Positions 48,062 to 57,333 of a DNA stretch of 64,000 nucleotides are shown here, one piece after another. The notes under the pieces are model-generated. The model saw only the letters and a program-made list of their open reading frames with translations. It made no database searches and had not been told where the DNA came from. Position 1 is the first letter of the stretch; every line of letters begins with the position of its first letter. The DNA is from JBCBKU01 sp965267475 (lineage in GTDB: Bacteria; Pseudomonadota; Alphaproteobacteria; Rhodobacterales; Rhodobacteraceae): NCBI GenBank assembly GCA_965267475.1, contig OZ254079.1, positions 2,294,001-2,358,000 of the forward strand, written 5' to 3'. The translations under genes and the position numbers were made by a program.

Positions 48062-49246
48062 ATGGACGCATCTCGCCGACTTCACCATCTGACCAGTGAC
48101 CCCGAAGGCGGATGGGCGCTTTTCTTCAAGGCGCGCGCTATGAAAGCGGCGGGTGACGACGTGATCGAGCTGACCGTCGGGCAGCATGACATCCCCACAG
48201 ATCCCAGAATTGTCGACGCCATGACCGCCTCGGCACGGAACGGCAACACCGGCTATGCGCCCATCGGCGGCACCGACGCGCTGCGGGCCGCCATTGCGAC
48301 GCGGATCACCCGAAAATCGGGGGTGCCGACCGATCCGTCCCAGATACTGGTCACATCCGGCGGACAGGCCGCTTTATTTCTGGCGCATATGGCGGCGCTT
48401 GAACCCGGGGACCGGGCGCTGTTTCTCGACCCGTATTATGCGACCTACCCCGGGACAATCCGTGCCGCTGGGGCCGAGCCCGTTGCGTTTCCCCTGTCTG
48501 CGGATGAGGGATTTCTACCCGATATCGAGCGGCTGCGTGACGCGGCCCGCGACGCACGGTCGCTCTTGATCAATTCGCCCAATAATCCGACGGGCGTGGT
48601 CTATCCGGAAAAATTGATGTCCGAGATCAGAGACTTGGCCGAGACTGCCGGCGTCTGGGTGATTTCGGACGAAGTCTATGACAGCATGGATTGGACCGGA
48701 ACGGGTGCGTCCCTTCGCAAGAGCGATCCAGATGGCGATCAATCCCTGATCATCGGGTCTTTCTCGAAACTTTTTGCCATGACAGGGTTTCGAATTGGCT
48801 GGGTGATTGGGCGCCCGGATGTGATCGACGCCATGGCGAACCTTGTCACACACACGACCTATGGAGCGCCGGGCTTTATCCAGGACGCCGCCGCCGCGGC
48901 TCTGTCGATCGGACCCGAGTTGGAAGACGCCGTAGCCCAACCGTTTCGACACAGGCGCGATTTGGTTCTGGCGGCGCTTGAGACCCAGAACGTGGTTCGG
49001 GCCGTTCCGCCCGACGGCGCCATGTATGTCATGCTTGATGTTAGGGCGACCGGTCTGACCGGACAGGACTTTGCCGAACGCCTGCTAGCGACCCGACGCA
49101 TTGCAGTCATGCCCGGAGAAAGCTTCGGCCAGGCCGCAGCGGGACATATCCGCATCGCCCTGACCGTTCCCGAAGATGATCTGAGCCGGGCGATGGAAGC
49201 GATCCTTGACGTGGCAGTTTCTCAGGCCGGACGAAAAACGCCCTAA
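48062..49246 (+). CDS. PLP-dependent class I/II aminotransferase
   Basis: A 394-residue fold-type I aminotransferase of the aspartate aminotransferase group. Visible: YAPIGGTDALRAAI, LVTSGGQAALFLAHM, INSPNNPTGVVYP (substrate and cofactor contacts), VISDEVYDSM (Asp and Tyr to the cofactor), and the PLP Lys in GSFSKLFAMTGFRIGW with the Arg following. The amino-acid substrate is not readable. ATG 48062 is chosen because similarity begins there. Confidence 0.92.
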   Translation: MDASRRLHHLTSDPEGGWALFFKARAMKAAGDDVIELTVGQHDIPTDPRIVDAMTASARNGNTGYAPIGGTDALRAAIATRITRKSGVPTDPSQILVTSGGQAALFLAHMAALEPGDRALFLDPYYATYPGTIRAAGAEPVAFPLSADEGFLPDIERLRDAARDARSLLINSPNNPTGVVYPEKLMSEIRDLAETAGVWVISDEVYDSMDWTGTGASLRKSDPDGDQSLIIGSFSKLFAMTGFRIGWVIGRPDVIDAMANLVTHTTYGAPGFIQDAAAAALSIGPELEDAVAQPFRHRRDLVLAALETQNVVRAVPPDGAMYVMLDVRATGLTGQDFAERLLATRRIAVMPGESFGQAAAGHIRIALTVPEDDLSRAMEAILDVAVSQAGRKTP

Positions 49247-49251
49247 GCCAC

Positions 49252-49283
49252 AAAAAAACCGGGGCCCCAAGGGGGCGCCCGGT
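49252..49283 (-). terminator. Rho-independent terminator for the outer-membrane barrel gene
   Basis: On the - strand a GC stem (ACCGGG with CCCGGT, then CCCC with GGGG, with a small bulge) is followed by seven T residues (49258-49252). It ends the 49310 transcript and may also stop the convergent aminotransferase transcript. Confidence 0.75.
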
Positions 49284-49309
49284 CCGTGATGTCTTCGATC
49301 GAACGATGG

Positions 49310-49834
49310 TCAGAACGCGAAAGACGCCCGAACGGTGAATGTCGTCGCCTCGGCATTAATGCCCGAGCCGTCGATATTGTCGAAGTCGTGGTACAGAACC
49401 TCGCCGCCAAGGATCCAGCCGCCTGCCATTTCCTGGGCCGCGCCGGCGCCGACAAAGAACCCGGAATCGTCGCCGACCGAACTGTTTATGAAAGCCAGGC
49501 CGGTGGTGCCGTAAAGCAGGGTACCGGGTGAGATTTCGCCCCCGGCCCGGGCCTTGGCCCGCCAAACGGTGTCGATTGTGGCCGCACCGCCGCCGAGATC
49601 GATATCGGCAGCATCAAAGTCAAGTTCACCGCCGATGATGAAAGATCCGAGGTTGGCATTATAACCAGCGTGCAGACCGCCGATCAGGCCGTCGCCGTCC
49701 AACGTGGCGCCGCCGGACGTGTTCGCCTCAAGATATCCAAGTTGGGCACCGACGTAGGCGCCGTCAAAGTTCTGCGCCGCCGCTGGGGCAGCCAACGCGG
49801 CAATCAAAGCCGATGCCGTGATCATGTGTCTCAT
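49310..49834 (-). CDS. Outer-membrane beta-barrel protein, paralogue 1
   Basis: A 174-residue small porin-like barrel with a signal peptide (cleavage near AAPAAAQ before NFDGAYVGAQLGY). Alternating strands end in the outer-membrane signature FTVRASFAF with a terminal Phe. The Omp25/OmpA-like pattern YVGAQLGYLEAN, GLHAGYNANLGSFIIGGELDFD is common in rhizobia and Rhodobacterales. The start follows AGGAAGG. It shares about half its residues by eye with the gene at 50147, including the ending DIDGSGxxAEATTF. Confidence 0.85.
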   Translation of the reverse strand: MRHMITASALIAALAAPAAAQNFDGAYVGAQLGYLEANTSGGATLDGDGLIGGLHAGYNANLGSFIIGGELDFDAADIDLGGGAATIDTVWRAKARAGGEISPGTLLYGTTGLAFINSSVGDDSGFFVGAGAAQEMAGGWILGGEVLYHDFDNIDGSGINAEATTFTVRASFAF

Positions 49835-50146
49835 CGCGTAGCCTTCCTATTCAGGTACGTCATTTGCTCTGTTGTGCTCTACGTTGTGAGATGGGGGTTG
49901 GATCATCAAATCGGAAGGGCCTCGCCGTACTGTGATCACGATGGGCAAGGTTTGGCCGAAACCGGCAACGTCATGGGCAAGAGAGCACCGATGATCGCAG
50001 CGGAACCCGGATAAGAAGAAATAGACCTTGTCCGATTGCGACCAAGGCCTGGTTCGATAAGTTACAATTTTCGCGGCATGCGCGAAACAAGTTTCACAAA
50101 TCGAACATACTACAACTTAGGGTTGACAGCTTTTCTAGATCGAATG
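49835..50146. other. 312-base interval between two paralogous barrel genes
   Basis: No credible gene. It must contain the promoter of the 49310 gene (- strand), with the ribosome site AGGAAGG next to 49835, and the 3' end of the 50147 gene. I saw no clear terminator hairpin for the latter and no repeat. Confidence 0.5.
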
Positions 50147-50668
50147 TCAGAAACTGAATGACGCACGAAGCGAGAACGTTGTGGCCTCGGCATCCACACC
50201 GGATCCATCGATATCCTCGAACTCGTGGTACAGAACCTCACCGCCGACACGCCAACCGTTGGTGAACTGCTGGCTGACCCCGGCACCGAGGATATAGCCA
50301 TTGTCATCGCCAAGCGACGTCTCGGCCATGGCCAAACCCACGGTCCCATAGACAAGGGCATCACCGATATCGCTGCCGGCGCGCACTTTCACACGGGTCA
50401 GGGAATCGATCGTCGCCGCGCCACCGCCCAACTCAAGATCGGCGGTGTCATAATCGACCTCACCACCCACGACATAGGTGCCCAGATCGACGTCGTAGCC
50501 GACATGCACACCCCCCAAGGCGCCATCGCCGTCCAGAGCCGAAGCACCGGATGTTTCCGATGAGATATACCCGAGTTGCAGGCCGCCATAAGGTCCATCC
50601 CATGACTGGGAAAAAGCAGGACCAGAAAGGATCATGGCCGCGGCAAAGCAGGCGCCAAGTCTTCCCAT
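50147..50668 (-). CDS. Outer-membrane beta-barrel protein, paralogue 2
   Basis: A 173-residue barrel closely similar to the gene at 49310: signal peptide to GPAFSQ before SWDGPYGGLQLGY, mid-barrel GGEVDYDTADLELGGGAATID, and C-terminal FSLRASFSF. ATG 50668 is fixed by CGGAGG upstream and the signal peptide; the frame is open further up. Tandem, same-strand duplication with a 312-base gap suggests separate promoters and possibly different growth conditions. Confidence 0.85.
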   Translation of the reverse strand: MGRLGACFAAAMILSGPAFSQSWDGPYGGLQLGYISSETSGASALDGDGALGGVHVGYDVDLGTYVVGGEVDYDTADLELGGGAATIDSLTRVKVRAGSDIGDALVYGTVGLAMAETSLGDDNGYILGAGVSQQFTNGWRVGGEVLYHEFEDIDGSGVDAEATTFSLRASFSF

Positions 50669-50883
50669 CGCGAACCTCCGGACGCGTTTCGCGTCACACT
50701 GGCCCGGTCTTCGACCGAACCGACGGAGCCCCCGCCCGCGTGACACATAACTTCTCGCGCTTCAGCGTTAATATCGAGTCCAAGCGTTTAATTTTTCGTT
50801 GAAGAGGCGTCTGATTGCCGATGGTGTGGCAAATTTGATGCCGAATCCGGCCTAAAGGTGGGGAATTGTTGACGAAATGAGGC

Positions 50884-52701
50884 CTAACTGTTCTCGTTTT
50901 CGGCTTTTTCCGCGAGCTCAAGCCAAAGAGATTCTGCCGCCGTTAACTTCGTTTGACGCTCTGTAAGAGCCATTGTCGCCTTGTCGAACCGGGCCCTGTC
51001 CCGGCTGAACAGGTCGGGGTCGGCAAGCAGACCGGTCAGTTTTGCAATCTCGTCTTCCAGCGTGGCAATCTCACCAGGCAGTGTTTCCAGCCGATGCCGT
51101 TCCGTGAAGGTCAGGCCGGGTCTAGCAGCCTTCGCCACGGCGGCCGAAGATTTTTTGGGTTTTGCTTTGACTGGCGCTGCCTGCTGCTCAACCGGTTCCC
51201 GTTGACGCAGGTAATCGGTGTATCCACCGGCAAATTGGTCCGCCCTTCCCGACCCGTCCAAGGCGACCGTCAACGTGGCCACCCGGTCGATAAAGTCCCG
51301 GTCATGGCTGACAAGAAGAACCGTGCCTTCATAGACACCCAGGATCTCCTCAAGAAGATCGAGCGTCTCAATATCGAGATCGTTGGTGGGTTCGTCCAAA
51401 ACCAGAAGGTTGGCGGGCTGCGCCATCAGCCGCGCAAAAAGAAGCCTGGCCTTTTCACCACCTGACAACGCCCGCACAGGCATCCGGGCCTGTACCTCGT
51501 CAAACAGAAACTCTTTCAGATAGCCGACCACATGCTTGGGTTGTCCGCGCACCATCACCTGATCGGCCTTGCCCGGGATCCGCATGGCAGGGTGTCCGGT
51601 CAGACTTTCCCAAAGCGTGGCATCGGGATCAAGTTGCGCGCGGGTCTGATCAAACCAAGCCGTGGTCAAGCCGGTTCCAAGCGTTACGGTGCCCTGATCG
51701 GGGTCCAACGCGCCGGTCAAAATGTTGATCAGGGTCGTTTTGCCTGCGCCGTTCGGGCCGATGAAGGCCACGCGGTCGCCCCGGAGGATCCGGAGGTCAA
51801 GATCACGGATCAGGGTCCGGTCCCCAAATGTCTTAGTCAGGCCTTTGGCCTCGATCACCTTGCGGCCGCTTTTGGATCCTTCGTCGAACCCAAGATTGGC
51901 CTGGCCCTTCCGGGTGATCTGCGCCCGGCGTTCGGCGCGCATCGCTTCCAGCGCCCGCACCCGTCCCATGTCGCGCGTTCGGCGGGCCGAGATCCCTTCG
52001 ACCGACCACTTTGTCTCGGACTTGATCTTGCGGTCCAGCTTGTGGCGGGCCAGATCCTCATCCTTCCAGGTCTTTTCCCTCCAGGCTTCGAAAAAAGCGA
52101 ACCCTTTGTTCTGGCGGCGAAGGACACCCCGGTCGAGCCAAAGCGTGGCCTGGGTCAAACGTTCCAGAAAGCGCCTGTCATGCGAGATCAGGACATAGGC
52201 GCGGTCGGTCGCTGACAGCTCATCCTCAAGCCAAGTGATCGCTTCGATATCAAGGTGATTGGTCGGTTCGTCCAGCAGCATCAGATCCGGCGCTTCGGCC
52301 AGGATCTTGGCCAGGGCGGCACGTCGGCGCTCGCCGCCCGAAGCCTGGGCCGGACCCTGATCAAGCGCCAGCTTCAACCCTTCGGCAGCGCGGTCCACAC
52401 GAAAGGCTTCACCGGGTGCCAGCGCCGAGGTGGCGAAATCCCGGAGCGTAGCGAAACGCGTGACGTCGGGGTCTTGCTCCATATAGCCAGCGACCTGCCC
52501 CGGACCCAAAGTACGGGTGCCGCGATCTGCCTCGATCAGGCCGGCCATAAGCTTCATCATCGTCGACTTACCCGTTCCATTCCGCCCGACCAGCGCCAGC
52601 CGGTCGCCTTGCTGAATGGTGACATCGAGATCTGAAAAGACCGCATCGCCGCCAAATGTCAGCGAGACTTGGGACAGTTGCAGAAGGGGAGCGCGGGCCA
52701 T
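50884..52701 (-). CDS. uup: ABC-F family ATPase, Uup type
   Basis: A 605-residue cytosolic protein with two ATP cassettes and no membrane part. Cassette 1: VGRNGTGKST, SGGERRRAALAKIL, LLDEPTNHLDI. Cassette 2: IGPNGAGKTT, LSGGEKARLLFARL, VLDEPTNDLDIE. A C-terminal coiled coil (about 535-600) matches Uup rather than EttA. ABC-F proteins act on ribosomes; Uup also affects transposon excision in E. coli. ATG 52701 is preferred over 52728. Confidence 0.9.
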   Translation of the reverse strand: MARAPLLQLSQVSLTFGGDAVFSDLDVTIQQGDRLALVGRNGTGKSTMMKLMAGLIEADRGTRTLGPGQVAGYMEQDPDVTRFATLRDFATSALAPGEAFRVDRAAEGLKLALDQGPAQASGGERRRAALAKILAEAPDLMLLDEPTNHLDIEAITWLEDELSATDRAYVLISHDRRFLERLTQATLWLDRGVLRRQNKGFAFFEAWREKTWKDEDLARHKLDRKIKSETKWSVEGISARRTRDMGRVRALEAMRAERRAQITRKGQANLGFDEGSKSGRKVIEAKGLTKTFGDRTLIRDLDLRILRGDRVAFIGPNGAGKTTLINILTGALDPDQGTVTLGTGLTTAWFDQTRAQLDPDATLWESLTGHPAMRIPGKADQVMVRGQPKHVVGYLKEFLFDEVQARMPVRALSGGEKARLLFARLMAQPANLLVLDEPTNDLDIETLDLLEEILGVYEGTVLLVSHDRDFIDRVATLTVALDGSGRADQFAGGYTDYLRQREPVEQQAAPVKAKPKKSSAAVAKAARPGLTFTERHRLETLPGEIATLEDEIAKLTGLLADPDLFSRDRARFDKATMALTERQTKLTAAESLWLELAEKAENENS

Positions 52702-52752
52702 GGCGCGCGGGTAGAGGCTGACGCACATGGCGTCAAGGCAGGTCCAATTTCC

Positions 52753-53535
52753 TTAGCCTGCGATCGCGCGCAAAAACCGTTTCCGCGCGGGCGGGATTGA
52801 TCGGATCTCAACCCCCGTGAAGACATGCAATGTGTTCATGTCCCGGTCGACCACCGCGTGGTCGGACACCCAGCCCCCAAGGGTCAGATAGGTGCGAAGA
52901 AGGGGCGGCATCGTCAATAAGGCGCGCTTGGTATCGGGCTTGCGGGTCAGTCGCCGGGCGAAGCGAAAGACATCCGGCGCCTTGACCTTGGGCAACCAGC
53001 GTTTCGGGCCAAGATGTCGGTCGCGCAACATTGCGAACGCATCGGAATAGGCGATGGCATCGGTCCCGTGAAAACTGGCGCAACCGAAAAGCATCTCAAC
53101 TCCGGTTTCATCCACGCGTCGTGCCAGGGCCGCCCAGGCCACGCGCAGAATATCCGGATCTGGCCAGGCGGGATGAATGCAAAATCGCCCCATCTCGGCC
53201 ATTGGCCCCTCAAAACCTTCCAGGTTCGACAACTCATAATACTGCGCCGAATAGCTCTGGCCGATGTCCCCGCCTTGGGCGAATTCCAGAAGTCGGAAGC
53301 AGCAGACCAGCGTGCCGGACGCCACGTCTTCGACCAGCACATGGGTGCATCCCGCGTCAAAGCGATCCGCATCGACCCCGTTCGCAACACCGCCCTTGGA
53401 GCGAAAGGCCAGATACCGAAGCCGCTGCGCCGCTGCGACATCTTCTGGTGTTTCAGCGATCCGCGCGGCGTAGCGCGCGTTTCGAGGGGTCCGTAACATG
53501 CTCGTGCCCATCGCTTGGCCTTGGTGGGTATTCAC
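52753..53535 (-). CDS. olsB: Ornithine lipid N-acyltransferase OlsB
   Basis: Transfers a 3-hydroxyacyl group from ACP to ornithine, making lyso-ornithine lipid, which OlsA then completes. The 260-residue protein has the OlsB/hemolysin-like acyltransferase blocks LRYLAFRSKGGV, THVLVEDVASGTLVCCFRLL, SAQYYELS, MAEMGRFCIHPAWPDPDILRVAWAALAR (split near 125-150) and LFGCASFHGTD. Ornithine lipids are common in Rhodobacterales. The start may be ATG 53535 or 53511. No olsA is seen in the window. Confidence 0.9.
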   Translation of the reverse strand: MNTHQGQAMGTSMLRTPRNARYAARIAETPEDVAAAQRLRYLAFRSKGGVANGVDADRFDAGCTHVLVEDVASGTLVCCFRLLEFAQGGDIGQSYSAQYYELSNLEGFEGPMAEMGRFCIHPAWPDPDILRVAWAALARRVDETGVEMLFGCASFHGTDAIAYSDAFAMLRDRHLGPKRWLPKVKAPDVFRFARRLTRKPDTKRALLTMPPLLRTYLTLGGWVSDHAVVDRDMNTLHVFTGVEIRSIPPARKRFLRAIAG

Positions 53536-53601
53536 CTTACATGGGGTTTGGGCCGTTATGGACCAAAGTTATGTCATCCACCTGACAAGAAGCGAGGGGA
53601 A

Positions 53602-53994
53602 ATGGACAAGATCGTCAAATCCGATGCCGAATGGCGCGAACAACTGTCAGACCTGGCTTTCAAGGTGACCCGCAAACATGGGACCGAGCGTGCGTTTACC
53701 CATGACGACTTTCCCAAGGATGATGGCGTATTTCATTGCGTCTGCTGTGGTGAAGCCCTGTTCGATCAAGCGCATAAGTTTGATTCGGGCACAGGCTGGC
53801 CCTCGTTCTATCAACCAGCCAATGACGAGATGGTCGGCGAACAGGAAGACCGGTCCTTTTTCATGCGGCGGACCGAAGTTCATTGCAACCGGTGCGAGGC
53901 GCATTTGGGCCATGTCTTCCCGGATGGACCGCAACCCACGGGGCTTCGGTACTGTATCAATGGCGTTGCGTTGGACTTTAAGTCTGATGCCTAG
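53602..53994 (+). CDS. msrB: Peptide-methionine (R)-S-oxide reductase
   Basis: Repairs the R-form of oxidised methionine. The 130-residue protein has two zinc CxxC motifs (FHCVCCGEALF and VHCNRCEAHLGHVF), DSGTGWPSFYQP and the catalytic Cys in LRYCINGVALDF. ATG 53602 follows GCGAGGGGAA. It is divergent from olsB. Confidence 0.97.
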   Translation: MDKIVKSDAEWREQLSDLAFKVTRKHGTERAFTHDDFPKDDGVFHCVCCGEALFDQAHKFDSGTGWPSFYQPANDEMVGEQEDRSFFMRRTEVHCNRCEAHLGHVFPDGPQPTGLRYCINGVALDFKSDA

Positions 53995-54021
53995 GGCTGA
54001 AATCCGGTAGGCGGGCTAGTC

Positions 54022-54579
54022 CTACGATAACGCGTCCTCGTCCAGACGGTTCATCAGAAGAGATGCGCCCGCCGCAACCGTTAAGACAATCAGTTCCGGG
54101 CTAAGAAACGGGATACTCAGTAAGTAAAAACCAACCATTGGCGACAGCTTTGCCTGCCAAAGTACAACGATGCCCCAAACGAGTGTCGCAAAAACCCATC
54201 CCGTTTCGGCCCCTGGGAATACTGTGTTCGCCAGAATTCCCGTTCCAGTCAGGATAAGGGCCAGCGACATGGCCCGTTCGTCTGGGAGATCGAAGATCCG
54301 TCCAAGCTTTAATCCCGCCAAACCCGCAACAAAAAACGCCAACCAAGACAACAGTACGAGCGCTGTTGCTGACCCGAATGCAGCTCCAAGAACCGATTGT
54401 AACAGGATCAGAAGTGGCGAAGCCGCTTGAACAGTGTCGCCGTCGGCGGTTGCCAGAAGGAACGAAGGTGTTCCTTGGATCAAACCATAGGAAACGGCCG
54501 TGCCTGCGACGATTGCTAGGAGAAGTCGCCAAAGCGGCGTGGACGAAGGAGAATTCGGATCGAGACCATTGGAACTCAT
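54022..54579 (-). CDS. Yip1-like membrane protein of unknown function
   Basis: A 185-residue integral membrane protein with about five hydrophobic segments: near residues 17-36, 52-75 (ASPLLILLQSVLGAAFG), 78-94, 104-120 and 128-175. The loop GLKLGRIFDLPDERAMSLALIL is typical of small Yip1-domain proteins in alphaproteobacteria. Function unknown. The start at 54579 is the only one that keeps the polar N-terminus (MSSNGLDPNSPSSTPLWR). Confidence 0.7.
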   Translation of the reverse strand: MSSNGLDPNSPSSTPLWRLLLAIVAGTAVSYGLIQGTPSFLLATADGDTVQAASPLLILLQSVLGAAFGSATALVLLSWLAFFVAGLAGLKLGRIFDLPDERAMSLALILTGTGILANTVFPGAETGWVFATLVWGIVVLWQAKLSPMVGFYLLSIPFLSPELIVLTVAAGASLLMNRLDEDALS

Positions 54580-54732
54580 GACAACACGCTAAAAACTTGA
54601 ACTAGGTACGAAACCATCTGTTAGCCGCAAACAAAGGATGCGTCACGAAATCACTCGTTTCGGTGGCGGAGGCGAAACAATCGCACCGTGGACGCGCCTG
54701 TGTCTCAGGTCGGCAAACGCGTTAACGTTTTG

Positions 54733-55188
54733 TTAGTTAAAGAAATCTTCCGCCCGGAACCGGCCGAGATTGCCCAAGGCCTGACGCAGGAAGCCCACGC
54801 CCTGTGTGTTGCTGTCCGTGACGCGTCGAGATAGGCGAATGACCCGACCATCCTCGATCCCGAAGCGTTCGATGTTCCGGACAATCCCTTCTTCCGTGAA
54901 GGTGATGGCAACGACCTCGCGCTCGATTTCCTCGGGCTCGAAATACGCGACCGTCTTGAAACGGGACCGGACATAATACCAACCGCTGTCGTCCAAGACG
55001 CCGCCCGTGGTCGGTTGCCCGACCAGTGTCTCGACCGAACCGCGCGTGTCGACGCCCACGACGATATCCTGAAGATCACGGTCGGTCGGCACATAGCCAT
55101 GGTTGCGGAACGTTGCGCTGCATGCGGTCAGGCTCAAAAGGATCACCGCCATAACGCTGGCGCGCACCGTTCCCGAAAACCCCGTCAT
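54733..55188 (-). CDS. bamE: Outer-membrane assembly lipoprotein BamE
   Basis: A 151-residue lipoprotein of the BamE/SmpA family, a part of the complex that inserts barrel proteins in the outer membrane. The signal ends with lipobox LTAC (Cys about residue 22). The domain has VGVDTRGSVETLVGQPTT and DSGWYYVRSRFKTVAYFEPEEIER, and ends in a helix DRVTDSN-like tail. ATG 55188 begins the signal peptide. It is divergent from yceD, an arrangement conserved in alphaproteobacteria. Confidence 0.92.
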   Translation of the reverse strand: MTGFSGTVRASVMAVILLSLTACSATFRNHGYVPTDRDLQDIVVGVDTRGSVETLVGQPTTGGVLDDSGWYYVRSRFKTVAYFEPEEIEREVVAITFTEEGIVRNIERFGIEDGRVIRLSRRVTDSNTQGVGFLRQALGNLGRFRAEDFFN

Positions 55189-55269
55189 TTTGCCCCCTTG
55201 CCAACTGTCCCGTGGCGTCCGTATCTGATTACTTGAGGGCTCTCTGCCGTTCAAGGACCCAACCCGACG

Positions 55270-55845
55270 ATGACCCAAACCTTGCCAGATGACGCAGAAC
55301 ACATCCGTTTTTCCGATTTGAAAGGAGGCGCTGGGGTGAAGATTGCGTTCACGCCTTCGGCGGCATTGATGGCGGATATTTCCGAGGGATTGGGAATTCT
55401 GGGCCTGTCCAAAGCGCGTCTAACCGGGCACCTGGAACCGCTAGGCCAGAGCGACTGGCGACTGACCGGAAAGGCCGAAGGGACCGTGACGCAAGCCTGT
55501 GTCGTTACGCTCGATCCTGTGCGAACCCGGATCGAGGAACCATTGGAACGCACCTACCTTGCCGAACTGCCCGATCCTGGTCCCGGTGAGATTGAGATGC
55601 CCGAAGACGATACGGTTGAGGGGCTTCCCGACATCCTTGACCTTTCGGCCGTCCTGAGCGAGGCACTAGCCCTTGCCTTGCCCCCCTATCCCCGTGCTGA
55701 CGGGGCCGATTTGGGGCCAACCACCTTCGCCGAGCCTGGCGTGACCCCGATGTCCGATGCGGATATCAAACCATTTGCCGGCCTGAAGGCGCTTCGCGAC
55801 ACGCTTGCAAAAAACGGGGATGACGACCCGGAGAACGGTGGCTAA
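55270..55845 (+). CDS. yceD: YceD/DUF177-family protein
   Basis: A 191-residue protein of the YceD (DUF177) family, which precedes rpmF in most bacteria and is linked to 23S rRNA levels. Visible: GLSKARLTGHLEPLGQSDWRLTG, VTQACVVTLDPVRTRIEE (the conserved Cys and Val block) and a Asp/Glu-rich segment DPGPGEIEMPEDDTVEGLP. The conserved CxRC Cys pair found in E. coli is reduced to one Cys here. It leads the rpmF-plsX-fabH set. Confidence 0.92.
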   Translation: MTQTLPDDAEHIRFSDLKGGAGVKIAFTPSAALMADISEGLGILGLSKARLTGHLEPLGQSDWRLTGKAEGTVTQACVVTLDPVRTRIEEPLERTYLAELPDPGPGEIEMPEDDTVEGLPDILDLSAVLSEALALALPPYPRADGADLGPTTFAEPGVTPMSDADIKPFAGLKALRDTLAKNGDDDPENGG

Positions 55846-55988
55846 AAAAGACTTGCGCGGCAGATAAATCCGCGTATTTTGCCCGCCTCGTTCACAGGCG
55901 GATCGTTGGTAACGCGCATCTTGCGCAACCACTTGTGATACATACGGAATTTCGGGGCCAGGTGCCTCGCATGAAGTGAGGTTTGGAC

Positions 55989-56198
55989 ATGGCTGTCCCC
56001 CAGAATAAAGTCACCCGGTCGCGCCGGAACATGCGCCGGGCCCATGATGCGCTGACAGCGGCCAACCCGGCCGAATGCCCGAACTGCGGCGAACTGAAGC
56101 GTCCCCATCACGTCTGTGCGTCTTGTGGCCACTATGCCGACCGTGAGGTCATGGCGATGGTCGATGAGGTCGACCTGGACGATGAGGACGCGGCCTAG
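55989..56198 (+). CDS. rpmF: 50S ribosomal protein L32
   Basis: A 69-residue L32 with the usual start MAVPQNKVTRSRRNMRRAHD and four zinc-binding Cys in CPNCGELKRPHHVCASCGHY (positions about 31-48). The start at 55989 follows GTGAGG; the TTG 6 bases upstream is unlikely. The C-terminal acidic tail (VDLDDEDAA) is longer than in E. coli. Confidence 0.97.
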   Translation: MAVPQNKVTRSRRNMRRAHDALTAANPAECPNCGELKRPHHVCASCGHYADREVMAMVDEVDLDDEDAA

Positions 56199-56223
56199 GC
56201 GCCCGGTCGGCGCCTGATCCCAC

Positions 56224-57333
56224 ATGGAAAACGCACGCACCGAACAGACATCCGGCGGCGCCAAGCGTTTCTGTATTTCTGTCGATGCGATGGGTGGCGA
56301 CAATGGGCCTGCGGCGGTGGTCGCGGGCCTTTCGGTGTCAGCCATCAAGAACTCTGACGTTGCATTCATTCTTCATGGGCCGGAAGACGAGTTGAAACGT
56401 CTGGTGGCGCGGCGCAAGGATTTGGCAGGCCGGGTCGAAATTCGGAACGCAACCGAGGTCGTGACGATGAACGACAAGCCGTCGCACATCATGCGCCACG
56501 GCGAAGGCACGTCCATGTGGTCGGCGATTGAATCGGTGCGCCAGGGCGAGGCCGAGGTCTGCGTATCCTGCGGCAATACCGGCGCGCTGATGGCGCTGTC
56601 CATGGTCAGGCTGCGCCGCCTACCGGGCATCACACGCCCGGCGATTGCCTGCCTCTGGCCATCTCGGAACGCGCAGGGGTTTAACATCATGTTGGATGTG
56701 GGCGCCGATGTCCGGGCCGAAGCCCAGGATCTTCTGCAATTTGCCCAGATGGGCGTGTCTTATGCCCGCAACGGATTGGACATCGCAACGCCGCGCGTCG
56801 GCCTTCTGAATGTTGGCACCGAAGAGCACAAAGGCCGCCCCGAACTGAAGGGCGCGCATGAGCTGATCGGCAATGCCGCGGCGGGGGCCGATTTCTCGTT
56901 CGAGGGGTTCATCGAAGGTGGAGACATCCCTTCGAACAAAGTGGATGTCATTGTAACGGATGGCTTTTCCGGCAATGTCGCGCTGAAGACGGGCGAAGGC
57001 ACCGCTGTCCTGATCCGCCAACTTTTGGGACAAGCCTTCAAGGCCACGCCTCTGTCGCGCATCGCCGCGCTTCTGGCGATCACCTCGCTTCGACGCCTGA
57101 ACAAACGGATCGATCCGCGCCGTGTGAACGGCGGCGTTTTCCTTGGTCTGAACGGTACAGTGGTGAAGTCGCACGGGTCTGCCGACGCCACCGGCGTCTC
57201 GGCTGCAATCAAGCTTGCGTATCGCCTTGCGCAATCAGGCTTTGGTGAACGCTTGGCCGCGCGGGTTGCATCGGCCGCTCCAAGCGACCAAGATGGCCGG
57301 AAAATAAGGGCAGAAGGCAGCACAGGCCAATGA
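56224..57333 (+). CDS. plsX: Phosphate acyltransferase PlsX
   Basis: Converts acyl-ACP to acyl-phosphate for phospholipid synthesis. The 369-residue protein has the family start ISVDAMGGDNGPAAVVAGL, SCGNTGALMALS, ADVRAEAQDLLQFAQMG and SGNVALKTGEG, SAAIKLAYRLA. It overlaps fabH by 4 bases, and is the third gene in yceD-rpmF-plsX-fabH. Confidence 0.96.
   Translation: MENARTEQTSGGAKRFCISVDAMGGDNGPAAVVAGLSVSAIKNSDVAFILHGPEDELKRLVARRKDLAGRVEIRNATEVVTMNDKPSHIMRHGEGTSMWSAIESVRQGEAEVCVSCGNTGALMALSMVRLRRLPGITRPAIACLWPSRNAQGFNIMLDVGADVRAEAQDLLQFAQMGVSYARNGLDIATPRVGLLNVGTEEHKGRPELKGAHELIGNAAAGADFSFEGFIEGGDIPSNKVDVIVTDGFSGNVALKTGEGTAVLIRQLLGQAFKATPLSRIAALLAITSLRRLNKRIDPRRVNGGVFLGLNGTVVKSHGSADATGVSAAIKLAYRLAQSGFGERLAARVASAAPSDQDGRKIRAEGSTGQ

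Noticed and set aside
47512..48063. 183-codon - strand frame opposite the small gene at 47782
   Set aside because: Cys/Trp/Arg-rich product with no recognisable motif and no ribosome site; the + strand frames fit better with the downstream aminotransferase gene.
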